Of a stretch of DNA of 8,705 nucleotides, positions 1 through 5,941 are shown in pieces. Under the pieces are notes generated by a model. It was not told where the DNA came from. It made no database searches and saw only the letters and a program-made list of their open reading frames with translations. This stretch comes from Sedimentisphaerales bacterium (GTDB lineage Bacteria; Planctomycetota; Phycisphaerae; Sedimentisphaerales; SG8-4). Numbering within the stretch: the first letter of the stretch is position 1; every line of letters begins with the position of its first letter. Position numbers and translations under genes: made by a program. The DNA is taken from assembly GCA_016932895.1 (NCBI GenBank), contig JAFGCA010000187.1, positions 1 to 8,705 of the forward strand. The letters are read 5' to 3'.

Positions 1-635
1 CCGGCCCAGCCGCACAGCTTGCCGAACAGCCGCTCGAACAGCGCCGCGTTGCCCTTGTAGGGGCCGATGTGCCGCACATATGCGATGTGCATTTCCGGCA
101 TGTCTTTGACCGTGATGTTGACCTCATTTCTGTCTGTCATGGTACACCTCCACAATTGGGTTCCGGAAAGGAGGTCCATTGTATGGTCAAAGACGCCGAA
201 GTCTTGTCGCCGCTTGCTTTCTCTTTCGCTGTCCTTGCTTTTCGTTTTGCCATTCTTGCTTCGCCCGGGGCCACCGGTCGCGCGGTACTGGCTGGCGCTG
301 ACGCCGAACATATCCCTGAAAGCCCGGGCAAAGGTGGAAGAGCCGGAGAACCCGCAGTCGAACGCAATCTCCGTGATCGATCGAGCCGGGTTGGCCAGCA
401 GAAAGCACGCGGCTTTCTCAAGCCGCCTGCGCTGGATGAACTGATTCAGCGTCTCGCCAATAATGCTCCGGAAGATGCGATGAAAATGGAACGGGGAGAA
501 GTTTGCCACACGAGCCAGCGTGACCAAGGACAAATCGCCGGCCAGATTGGCCTCGATGTAGTCGAGTACGCGATTGATGCGGCCGATATACTCGGCTCGC
601 AAGGCCCGCCTTTGTGCCTCGTGGTAGGTAGACAT
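1..635 (-). CDS. AraC-family transcriptional regulator with GyrI-like effector domain (3' end cut by window edge)
   Basis: The minus-strand frame is open from ATG at 635 to the window edge (211 codons, no stop), so the C-terminus is missing. Residues about 13-120 form an AraC DNA-binding domain. The first helix-turn-helix is around LSLVTLARVANFSPFHFHRI (36-53) and the second around SITEIAFDCGFSGSSTFARAF (86-106), followed by the typical FGVSASQYR. A hydrophilic Ser/Lys/Arg linker (about 121-145) leads to the start of a GyrI-like domain (about 170 on), with VKDMPEMHIAYVRHIGPY and LFERLFGKLCGWA. In this family (Rob and SoxS-like HTH joined to a GyrI-type small-molecule pocket) the protein is a cytoplasmic, ligand-responsive activator, often of stress or efflux genes; its ligand here is unknown. 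An AAAGGGGAG ribosome-binding site (about 645-653) sits about 9 nt before the ATG. Full family members are about 290 residues, so roughly a quarter is missing. Confidence 0.93.
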   Translation of the reverse strand, partial: MSTYHEAQRRALRAEYIGRINRVLDYIEANLAGDLSLVTLARVANFSPFHFHRIFRSIIGETLNQFIQRRRLEKAACFLLANPARSITEIAFDCGFSGSSTFARAFRDMFGVSASQYRATGGPGRSKNGKTKSKDSERESKRRQDFGVFDHTMDLLSGTQLWRCTMTDRNEVNITVKDMPEMHIAYVRHIGPYKGNAALFERLFGKLCGWA

Positions 636-641
636 GCCGAT

Positions 642-743
642 CTACTCCCCTTTGTATGTCTTCCGGGCACCTCGGTCGCGCCCCCCCCATCCGCACGTGC
701 AGCCCATCGGCATAATCGCCAACACCAGTTCCAAGTGGTTCAT
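642..743 (-). other. Possible 33-codon leader ORF directly upstream of the AraC gene
   Basis: A short minus-strand ORF starts with ATG at 743 and ends with TAG at 642-644, only 6 nt before the AraC start. It begins MNHLELVLAIMPMGCTCGWG and ends in a basic tail. It lies in the 139-nt gap between the MBL gene stop and the AraC start, is in the same reading frame as AraC, and its last codons contain the AraC ribosome-binding site. An 8-base G tract (C tract on the plus strand, 681-688) lies inside it. I do not recognise the peptide and its own ribosome-binding site is weak. It could be a leader peptide, a coupling ORF, or chance. Confidence 0.2.
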
Positions 744-774
744 CTCGGGCTGCGCGCCGGGAAAAGCCGCCGCA

Positions 775-1563
775 TTATCTCATTTTGCGGATGCGAACTT
801 CGATCTCCTTGTGGTCCTCGAGAAGCCTGACCAGCTCGTTGGGATCGGTACGCCCGTAATGGTAAGGATAGAGGATCTTCGGCTTAAAGACTTGGGCCGC
901 CTCGGCCACCATCTCCGGCGTCATCGTATAGGGCAGGTTCATCGGCAGGAACGCGATATCGATCTTCTCGAGCTGCTTCATCTCCGGGATGTTCTCCGTG
1001 TCGCCCGCGATGTAGATCCGCGTCTTGCCGCACGTGAGCACGTAGCCGTTGCCCTGTCCCTTCGGGTGGAAGGGCTGGCCGCTGGAGCGCTTGTGCACGA
1101 TGTTGTAGGCCGGCACCGCCTCGATCTTGTGGCCCAGCACCGTACGCGCGTCCCCGTTCTTCATCACGATGCCGCCGGGCACCTTCTCGGCGCAGGTCTT
1201 GGTCAGTACGATCTTCGTCTCCGGCTGCCGCAGCATCTCTATAACCTTGGGGTCGAGGTGGTCGCCGTGTTCGTGCGTCACCAGGATCAGGTCGGCTTTG
1301 GGCAGCTTCGAGTAATCCGCCTCGCGGCTGACCGGGTCCACGTGGATCACTTTGCCGCCGTAGCGAAACATCAGCGTCCCATGCCCGATGAACGTGATCT
1401 CGATCGGGCCCGTCTTGGTCTTGATGGTGTCGGCCTCGGACTTCTTCTCCGGCTGCTCGGACTGCGCCGCCCCCTCATTCGCGCGAACGTCCGCAAGAGA
1501 CCATGTGAAGACCACCAGCACCGCCGCAACTGCACACAGAATCGTTCTTGATCTTGCCATCAT
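775..1563 (-). CDS. Exported MBL-fold metallo-hydrolase (UlaG/UPF0173-like)
   Basis: This is a 262-residue protein if ATG at 1563 is used; the next codon (1560) is also ATG and is better spaced from a GGAAAGGG ribosome-binding site. The N-terminus (MMARSRTILCAVAAVLVVFTW) is a signal peptide or anchor, placing the enzyme in the periplasm or envelope. The rest is a metallo-beta-lactamase fold. It has an early GHGT (His61), the metal-binding HEHGDH (His97, His99, Asp101, His102), a PFHPKG loop (His166), AGDTE (Asp188) and a final YPYHYG (His235), the usual ligand set for a binuclear centre. Overall form resembles the UlaG-like lactonase/UPF0173 hydrolases. The substrate cannot be told, and resemblance to lactonases does not prove that reaction. 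It is divergent from the GH127 gene and co-oriented with AraC downstream. The frame extends upstream to 1644, but those 27 residues are not signal-like and overlap the putative promoter. Confidence 0.9.
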   Translation of the reverse strand: MMARSRTILCAVAAVLVVFTWSLADVRANEGAAQSEQPEKKSEADTIKTKTGPIEITFIGHGTLMFRYGGKVIHVDPVSREADYSKLPKADLILVTHEHGDHLDPKVIEMLRQPETKIVLTKTCAEKVPGGIVMKNGDARTVLGHKIEAVPAYNIVHKRSSGQPFHPKGQGNGYVLTCGKTRIYIAGDTENIPEMKQLEKIDIAFLPMNLPYTMTPEMVAEAAQVFKPKILYPYHYGRTDPNELVRLLEDHKEIEVRIRKMR

Positions 1564-1608
1564 TCGACCCTTTCCACATCTGCCCTTTTCCCAACGATAG
1601 TCTCCACC

Positions 1609-1637
1609 ATCATACCAGCGCACCCCCTCGCGGCCAA
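1609..1637 (-). promoter_or_regulatory. Putative sigma-70 promoter of the MBL-fold hydrolase gene
   Basis: Reading the minus strand, TTGGCC (1632-1637, 4/6 match to the -35 consensus) is followed after 17 nt by TATGAT (1609-1614, 5/6 match to -10). The -10 is preceded by TG one base away (1616-1617), an extended -10. This would start RNA near 1602, about 40 nt before the ATG. It supports choosing the start at 1560-1563 over the longer frame. Confidence 0.5.
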
Positions 1638-1696
1638 CTGCCAATCACGACCTCGGCGTTTGGCCCTTGATCCGCGACCCGGCGTACGTACAATCG

Positions 1697-1705
1697 TGGT
1701 ATACT
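1697..1705 (+). promoter_or_regulatory. Putative extended -10 promoter of the GH127-GH16 operon
   Basis: TGGTATACT fits the extended -10 pattern TGnTATAAT, with the hexamer at 1700-1705. No convincing -35 hexamer lies 16-18 nt upstream, so the extended -10 would carry the recognition. Expected RNA start is near 1712, giving a leader of about 37 nt before the GTG at 1749. Confidence 0.4.
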
Positions 1706-1748
1706 GACCTGAATCCGAAACGATTTCCGTGTTCTTGGAGGTGTCGTC

Positions 1749-3596
1749 GTGAAAAACAGTCGCCGAGCCGCCCTGCTGACAGTCTCATCGCTGATATTGG
1801 CTCTCTCACCCGCAAGTTGCCTCGCCCGTTCCGGTCTCAAGTTGACGCCGGTAGACATCGGCAAGGTCGAAGTCGCCGGCGAGATCGGCCGTCGGATCGA
1901 CGTCACCATCGCCAACAACGCCCTCGTCCTCAATGCCGACAGGGACTTCCTGCTGCCCTTCCGCGAGAAGAACCGGCAAGGCGGGTACATCGGGCTCGGC
2001 AAGTTCATCGATTCTCTCGTGCGGTTCGCCGCCTACTCGCACGATGAAAAGGTGCTCGCCCTCAAGAAACACGTGGTGCGAGAAACCCTGGCGACGCAGG
2101 AGCAAGACGGCTACCTCGGCACCTTCGTGCTCCCGCGGCGGATGTGGCACCTGTGGGACATCCATGAGATGGGCTATCTCGTGCTGGGCCTGACCGCCGA
2201 CTACACGTACTTTCGCGAGCAGCCCTCGTTGGACGCGGCCCGCCGCCTGGCCGATTACATCCTGGAGCGTTGGTCGTCGGACCCGGGCCGCACGACCGAG
2301 GGCTGGATTTCCGTCTACGTGGCCACGACCGGCCTGGAGGAAGCCATGCTGAGCCTCTACGAGCAGACGGATGACAAACGCTACTTGGACTTCTGCGTTC
2401 GGCACCGCAAGCTGGCTGACTGGAAGACGCCCCTGATCGAAGGTCGCTGGGGCAACCTCGAGGGACATGCGTACTATCATCTGTGTCACTGCCTCGCGCA
2501 ACTGCGACTGCACATGCTCGGGGGCGGCGACGGTCTGATGACGCAATCGCGGCGTACCCTCGACTTCCTGCTCGGCGCCGACGGGCTCCTGGCTCCCGGC
2601 CTCTGCGGGTACCAGGAATGCTGGCACAGCAACCAGCAGGGCTTCTACAAGCTCGGCGAAACGTGCGCCACCGCGTATCTGCTTCGCTGGCTCGACGCCC
2701 TGCTCCAGATCGAGGGCCGCTCCCTCTACGGCGACATCATGGAACGCAGCATATATAACGGCCTGTTTGCCGCCCAGTCGCCCGACGGCCGGCGCCTGCG
2801 CTATTACGCTCCCTTCGAGGGGCCGCGCGAGTACTTCAGCGGGGACACGTATTGCTGCCCCTGCAACTTCCGGCGTATCATTGCCGAGTTGCCCGGCTTG
2901 GTCTATTACGGCTGCGACGACGGGGTCGCCGTCAACCTCTATACCCCCTCTTCGGCCGTGGTGAATCTGCGGGACGGGCTCTCGCTCAAGATCGCCCAGG
3001 AAACGGACTATCCCAATTCCGGGACCGTCGTCGTTCGGCTCGATCCCTCCGAGCCGGCGCGCTTTCCCGTTTCTCTGCGGATTCCACGCTGGTGCGAGAC
3101 CGCCCGGATCAGGATCAACGACGGCGCGACCGAAACGACCGCGCGGGGCGGCTCTTTCTGTAAGGTCGCTCGACAGTGGCGTCCCGGTGACAAAATCACC
3201 CTCGAGATGCCGATGTCCTTCCGCGTGATACGAGGCCGCCAGAGCCAGGCCGGCCGCGCCGCTGTCATGCGCGGGCCCGTGTTGTTCTGCCTGAACCCGG
3301 AACGGCAGGAGAATCTCGACGCCGAGACGCTGAAGCTCCTCCGCCTCGATCCGGCCTCGGTGAAACTGGGTCCCGCGGACGATTCCATTCGACCGAATGG
3401 ACTGACCTGCCAGGGATTGTTCTGGAGACCGGGCGACTACAACGCAGCCGGCCCGGCCAACCTGCAACTGACCCTCACCGAATATCCCGATCCCGGCTGC
3501 CGCTGGACCTACTTTCTCATCCCCAATCCGCGCACCGAGATCCTGACGGATGACGAACTCGTTGACAACATGCAGACAACTGAGGCAGGACTATGA
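1749..3596 (+). CDS. Secreted GH127-family (DUF1680) glycoside hydrolase, probable beta-L-arabinofuranosidase
   Basis: The 615-residue protein starts at GTG 1749, set by a GGAGG ribosome-binding site (1737-1741) with 7 nt spacing. An N-terminal signal peptide (about residues 1-27, cleavage probably after CLA) sends it out of the cytoplasm. The body is a GH127 (alpha/alpha)6 barrel followed by beta-rich domains. In B. longum HypBA1, the family reference, Glu338, Cys340, Cys417 and Cys418 bind zinc, Cys417 is the nucleophile and Glu322 the acid/base. The matching signatures here are GETC (Glu304, Cys306), YCCPC (Cys369, Cys370), and Glu290 in YQEC as the likely acid/base, all with similar spacing. 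Expected action is release of terminal beta-L-arabinofuranose; some GH127 enzymes act on other pectic sugars, so substrate is inferred. Length is typical. Pro-to-Cys at residue 372 in the usual CCPPN motif is unusual. Its stop overlaps the GH16 start by 4 nt. Confidence 0.9.
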   Translation: MKNSRRAALLTVSSLILALSPASCLARSGLKLTPVDIGKVEVAGEIGRRIDVTIANNALVLNADRDFLLPFREKNRQGGYIGLGKFIDSLVRFAAYSHDEKVLALKKHVVRETLATQEQDGYLGTFVLPRRMWHLWDIHEMGYLVLGLTADYTYFREQPSLDAARRLADYILERWSSDPGRTTEGWISVYVATTGLEEAMLSLYEQTDDKRYLDFCVRHRKLADWKTPLIEGRWGNLEGHAYYHLCHCLAQLRLHMLGGGDGLMTQSRRTLDFLLGADGLLAPGLCGYQECWHSNQQGFYKLGETCATAYLLRWLDALLQIEGRSLYGDIMERSIYNGLFAAQSPDGRRLRYYAPFEGPREYFSGDTYCCPCNFRRIIAELPGLVYYGCDDGVAVNLYTPSSAVVNLRDGLSLKIAQETDYPNSGTVVVRLDPSEPARFPVSLRIPRWCETARIRINDGATETTARGGSFCKVARQWRPGDKITLEMPMSFRVIRGRQSQAGRAAVMRGPVLFCLNPERQENLDAETLKLLRLDPASVKLGPADDSIRPNGLTCQGLFWRPGDYNAAGPANLQLTLTEYPDPGCRWTYFLIPNPRTEILTDDELVDNMQTTEAGL

Positions 3597-4462
3597 TACG
3601 CAGCAGTATCTTCGCGCTAACGCAGCTCGCCCTGATTGCCGCCTCTGCCCTCGCAGCGCAGCCACCCGACGGCCGCGAGCGCGCGACGGGCTACCAGCTC
3701 GTCTGGGCGGACGAATTCAACCAGGCCGGAAGGCCCGACCCCAATAACTGGACCTACGAGCACGGCTTTGTCCGTAACGAGGAGTTGCAGTGGTACCAAC
3801 CGGAGAACGCGCGCTGCGAAAACGGCCTGCTCATTATTGAAGCTCTCCGCGAACGCAAGCCGAATCCCCGCTATGATTCCGCCGACGACAGTTGGCGACG
3901 CAGCAGGCGATACGCTGAATATACCTCCGCCTGTCTCAAGACGCGCGGCCTGCACAGTTGGACGTACGGCCGCTTCGAGATGCGCGGACGCATCGACACG
4001 CGCCCGGGGCTGTGGCCCGCCTTCTGGACCCTGGGCTCGGCCCGTTCCTGGCCCGGCTGCGGCGAGATCGACATCATGGAGTACTACCGGGGAATGCTCC
4101 TGGCCAACGCCTGCTGGGCGAGCGAGCGAAGATGGACCGCCGTCTGGGACGACCTGCGAAAACCGATCACCGAGTTCAACGATCCCAATTGGTCCCGCAA
4201 ATTCCACACCTGGCGTATGGACTGGGACAAACACCACATCAAGCTCTATGTCGACGACCAACTCCTCAACACCATCGACCTGGCCCAAACGATCAACCAG
4301 ACCCCCGACGGAGCCAACCCCTTCCACGAGCCTCACTACATCCTGCTCAACCTCGCCATCGGAGGCACCAACGGCGGCGACCCCAAAAAAACAAAATTCC
4401 CCGCCCGCTTCGAAATCGACTACGTCCGCGTCTACCAAAGACCAAAGGTAGAAGCCAGATAG
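3593..4462 (+). CDS. Secreted GH16-family endo-glycanase (laminarinase/beta-glucanase type)
   Basis: A 289-residue protein with signal peptide MIRSSIFALTQLALIAASALA, cleaved near ALA-A. The remaining ~265 residues are a single GH16 jelly-roll catalytic domain without carbohydrate-binding modules. The active-site motif is GEIDIME (residues 157-163): Glu158 nucleophile, Asp160, Glu163 acid/base, the beta-bulge form E-x-D-x-x-E. Other GH16 features are LVWADEFN near the N-terminus, FEMRGRID, PGLWPAFWTLG, FHTWRMDWD and the C-terminal LAIGGTNGG and FEIDYVRVYQ. GH16 enzymes cut internal beta-1,3 or beta-1,4 bonds with retention; laminarin, mixed-linkage glucan, galactans and red-algal polymers are all known substrates, and this sequence alone does not decide. 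The ATG overlaps the GH127 stop (ATGA), with GAGG at 3582-3585, so translation is coupled. With GH127 it could process arabinose-decorated glycans such as arabinogalactan; that pairing is inference. Confidence 0.94.
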   Translation: MIRSSIFALTQLALIAASALAAQPPDGRERATGYQLVWADEFNQAGRPDPNNWTYEHGFVRNEELQWYQPENARCENGLLIIEALRERKPNPRYDSADDSWRRSRRYAEYTSACLKTRGLHSWTYGRFEMRGRIDTRPGLWPAFWTLGSARSWPGCGEIDIMEYYRGMLLANACWASERRWTAVWDDLRKPITEFNDPNWSRKFHTWRMDWDKHHIKLYVDDQLLNTIDLAQTINQTPDGANPFHEPHYILLNLAIGGTNGGDPKKTKFPARFEIDYVRVYQRPKVEAR

Positions 4463-4477
4463 CGTAACCGAGTTGGC

Positions 4478-4492
4478 GGCCCATCCTGGGCC
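4478..4492. terminator. Short GC hairpin between convergent genes, possible weak bidirectional terminator
   Basis: GGCCCA (4478-4483), loop TCC, TGGGCC (4487-4492) make a perfect 6-bp stem in the 37-nt gap between the GH16 stop and the HEPN-protein stop. A second pair TGGCGG (4474-4479) / CCGCCA (4504-4509) brackets it and could form an alternative stem. Neither strand has a T tract after the hairpin, so classical intrinsic termination is doubtful. Confidence 0.3.
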
Positions 4493-4499
4493 CATTAGC

Positions 4500-5600
4500 C
4501 TACCCGCCAGCCCCAGACACACTATCTCGCCTCAGAAGCACAGCCTCGTAAACGCACTGGCCCTCGCAAAGTTCGTTCTTACGAATTCCTTTTGAAGCCA
4601 GTAGGTGTTCCAGAACACACCGATACAGTGCGGGAACCTGGAAAACAAGACGGCCCCAGCCTTTGCGAGAAACATATTCATAGCGGCCATCAGGAATCGG
4701 AGCCCCGTGGGCATACTTGTTTCGGTTGAAGTATAACCGACCATATACCTGCACGGGAAGTGTAGTCTTCGGCCGAATGCTTTTTCCTCGCTTCTTCTTG
4801 GCGAAATTGTCATCGACGCTACCACGGTTTCGTTTTCGAAGCCTCTGGTCCAACCAGGAAACATCCTTGATTAGGGAAGATACGTCCGAGAATCTCACAT
4901 TCCGATTTCCTGGATGTGCGAGTCTCTCAAAGGCTGCGACCCACAATGTTGTTGGCACGCCAAAGTCCACTTTCCCTGTCAGATGCACGAACGGTGAGCG
5001 AAGAGCGTAATACGCAATCTCTAACGAGCGGAGGACTCTGTTGCGAAATGCCACATCGCCGGATGATCTAGTCGACGTCTCAAGAAGATCGAGCAGTGCA
5101 TGCATAAAACTATCATCAAGCACCGGCTGGAGATTCTCAGGATGGGCAACTGCGTACGTCACTTGCCCCGTGAATGAATCCGGATATGGTCCCCAACCGG
5201 CTTCGTAGGGAGTTCTTATTGAAAGATCGCCGCCGTCGCTTGAGACGCTGATCGGATAAAAGTCAAACAGATCTGTGCAGCAATACCCCATGGCATCGCC
5301 CCTCAGATACCAAACCATCTGCGAAGCTATTACGTATGGCACAGCGATTGCGTTGCGGAAGCAGCAAAGGTCCTCTGCCGCTACCTTTGGGAGCGAAGCA
5401 TCTCTTATGATGATTGAGGGAGAGACCTGTATGCCGAAAGGAGTCCTGAACGATTCGAGGTACTTGGCCAACAATGAGTTCTCTTCCTTCAACCGCCTGT
5501 AACGCTCGTCTTCGCTCCCAACTAAGATGAGATCTTTGATCGAAATGGCATTACGAATGTCAATAGATGGGATGGTCATCACGTATTTGAACTTCGCCAT
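4500..5600 (-). CDS. Uncharacterised protein with C-terminal ApeA-like HEPN domain
   Basis: The 366-residue protein has no signal peptide and no membrane segment, so it should be cytoplasmic. Start ATG 5600 has GAGG (5606-5609) 5 nt upstream. The N-terminal ~190 residues are not a family I can name; they hold two Cys pairs (79-80, 107-108) and a DLFDFYPI segment. Residues about 190-340 look like an ApeA-like HEPN helical domain: LWVAAFERLAHPG, then SSLIKDVSWLDQRL, then RLYFNRNKYAHG. The last contains R293-N294-x3-H298, the R-x4-6-H motif with a polar residue after Arg that HEPN RNases use to cut RNA. HEPN proteins occur in toxin-antitoxin, abortive-infection and CRISPR effectors, but some are inactive. 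Hand-counted rows give about 47-52% GC here against about 70% in GH127, a sign of transfer. No partner antitoxin gene is adjacent. Function is inferred from the motif. Confidence 0.85.
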   Translation of the reverse strand: MAKFKYVMTIPSIDIRNAISIKDLILVGSEDERYRRLKEENSLLAKYLESFRTPFGIQVSPSIIIRDASLPKVAAEDLCCFRNAIAVPYVIASQMVWYLRGDAMGYCCTDLFDFYPISVSSDGGDLSIRTPYEAGWGPYPDSFTGQVTYAVAHPENLQPVLDDSFMHALLDLLETSTRSSGDVAFRNRVLRSLEIAYYALRSPFVHLTGKVDFGVPTTLWVAAFERLAHPGNRNVRFSDVSSLIKDVSWLDQRLRKRNRGSVDDNFAKKKRGKSIRPKTTLPVQVYGRLYFNRNKYAHGAPIPDGRYEYVSRKGWGRLVFQVPALYRCVLEHLLASKGIRKNELCEGQCVYEAVLLRRDSVSGAGG

Positions 5601-5641
5601 AGCATCCTCGCAGAAACCACACAGGGCGTCAGATCACACCG

Positions 5642-5666
5642 TTACCGTGGGAATCGCAACCGGTAA
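5642..5666. promoter_or_regulatory. Possible operator: TTACCG/CGGTAA inverted repeat
   Basis: A perfect 6-bp inverted repeat, TTACCG (5642-5647) and CGGTAA (5661-5666), with 13 nt between the arms, lies just downstream of the predicted start of transcription of the HEPN gene. A repressor bound here would block that promoter. No regulator gene is adjacent, so the binding protein is unknown; chance is possible for arms this short. Confidence 0.25.
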
Positions 5667-5675
5667 ACCCCCTTC

Positions 5676-5705
5676 AGATTACTTCGCGGCTCAAAGGAAT
5701 GTCAA
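5676..5705 (-). promoter_or_regulatory. Putative sigma-70 promoter of the HEPN-domain gene
   Basis: On the minus strand a perfect -35 TTGACA (5700-5705) is followed after 18 nt by TAATCT (5676-5681), which keeps the key first, second and last bases of the -10. RNA would start near 5668, giving a leader of about 68 nt. The gene thus appears to carry its own promoter instead of being read through from the serine hydrolase gene upstream. Confidence 0.4.
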
Positions 5706-5775
5706 GCAAATCAGGAAGACGGTCTATTGCTGTGCGCGCCGGTGATTCTACGAGCGGAGGGCCACTGATTCTATC

Positions 5776-5934
5776 TCATCGAGGATGGCAGGCTGCGTGA
5801 ACGTGCCAGATCGGCATTTTCTCCCGTGCAATCTCAGGACTCCGTGCGACAGTTGCCCATATTCCTTCGCGCCGTTGGCGGTCCGTGTGGAAGAGCATCA
5901 GAATGACAACGAGTAGCAGCAGTCGACGGGGCAT
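5776..5934 (-). other. Short signal-peptide-like ORF, possible remnant of a small exported protein
   Basis: ATG at 5934 lies 7 nt after the serine hydrolase stop and opens a 52-codon frame ending TGA at 5776-5778. It begins MPRRLLLLVVILMLFHT, a convincing signal peptide or anchor, then continues with a hydrophilic tail. A neighbouring frame on the same strand is open from 5897 to its TAG at 5748-5750 and reads ANGAKEYGQL through PAILDEIESVALRS. Joining the two near the end of the hydrophobic part would give a normal-looking exported peptide of about 60 residues. That suggests either an intact 52-residue peptide or a frameshifted remnant. There is no good ribosome-binding site, and I do not recognise the product. 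Confidence 0.25.
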
Positions 5935-5941
5935 GGGCTGC

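Larger units (their letters stand above)
5601..5941. other. 341-base gap between the HEPN gene and the serine hydrolase gene
   Basis: This stretch holds the putative promoter and dyad of the HEPN gene (5642-5705) and a short minus-strand signal-peptide-like ORF (5776-5934). I see no RNA gene, no terminator with a T tract, and no insertion-sequence ends. The AT-richer composition of the HEPN gene continues to roughly 5735, then turns GC-rich again. Confidence 0.5.

Noticed and set aside
634..1551. 305-codon plus-strand ORF opposite the MBL-fold gene
   Set aside because: The minus strand carries the full HxHxDH metal motif and a promoter; the plus frame is rich in His/Arg/Leu with no family signature.
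1564..1644. 27-residue N-terminal extension of the MBL-fold protein
   Set aside because: It would hide the signal peptide inside the protein, overlaps a good -10/-35 pair, and has no better ribosome-binding site than the ATG pair at 1560-1563.
1749..1830. Lipoprotein signal in GH127 (SPASC around residue 24)
   Set aside because: Proline at the -3 position does not fit a lipobox; cleavage by signal peptidase I after CLA is more likely.
1806..3467. 553-codon minus-strand ORF opposite GH127
   Set aside because: GH127 has a strong ribosome-binding site, signal peptide and intact catalytic motifs; the antisense frame shows none and has shadow composition.
4983..5000. Second R-x4-H in the HEPN protein (RSPFVH, residues 201-206)
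   Set aside because: It lies before the helix that opens the HEPN-like domain and lacks the following Gly context; RNKYAHG at 293-299 is the better motif.
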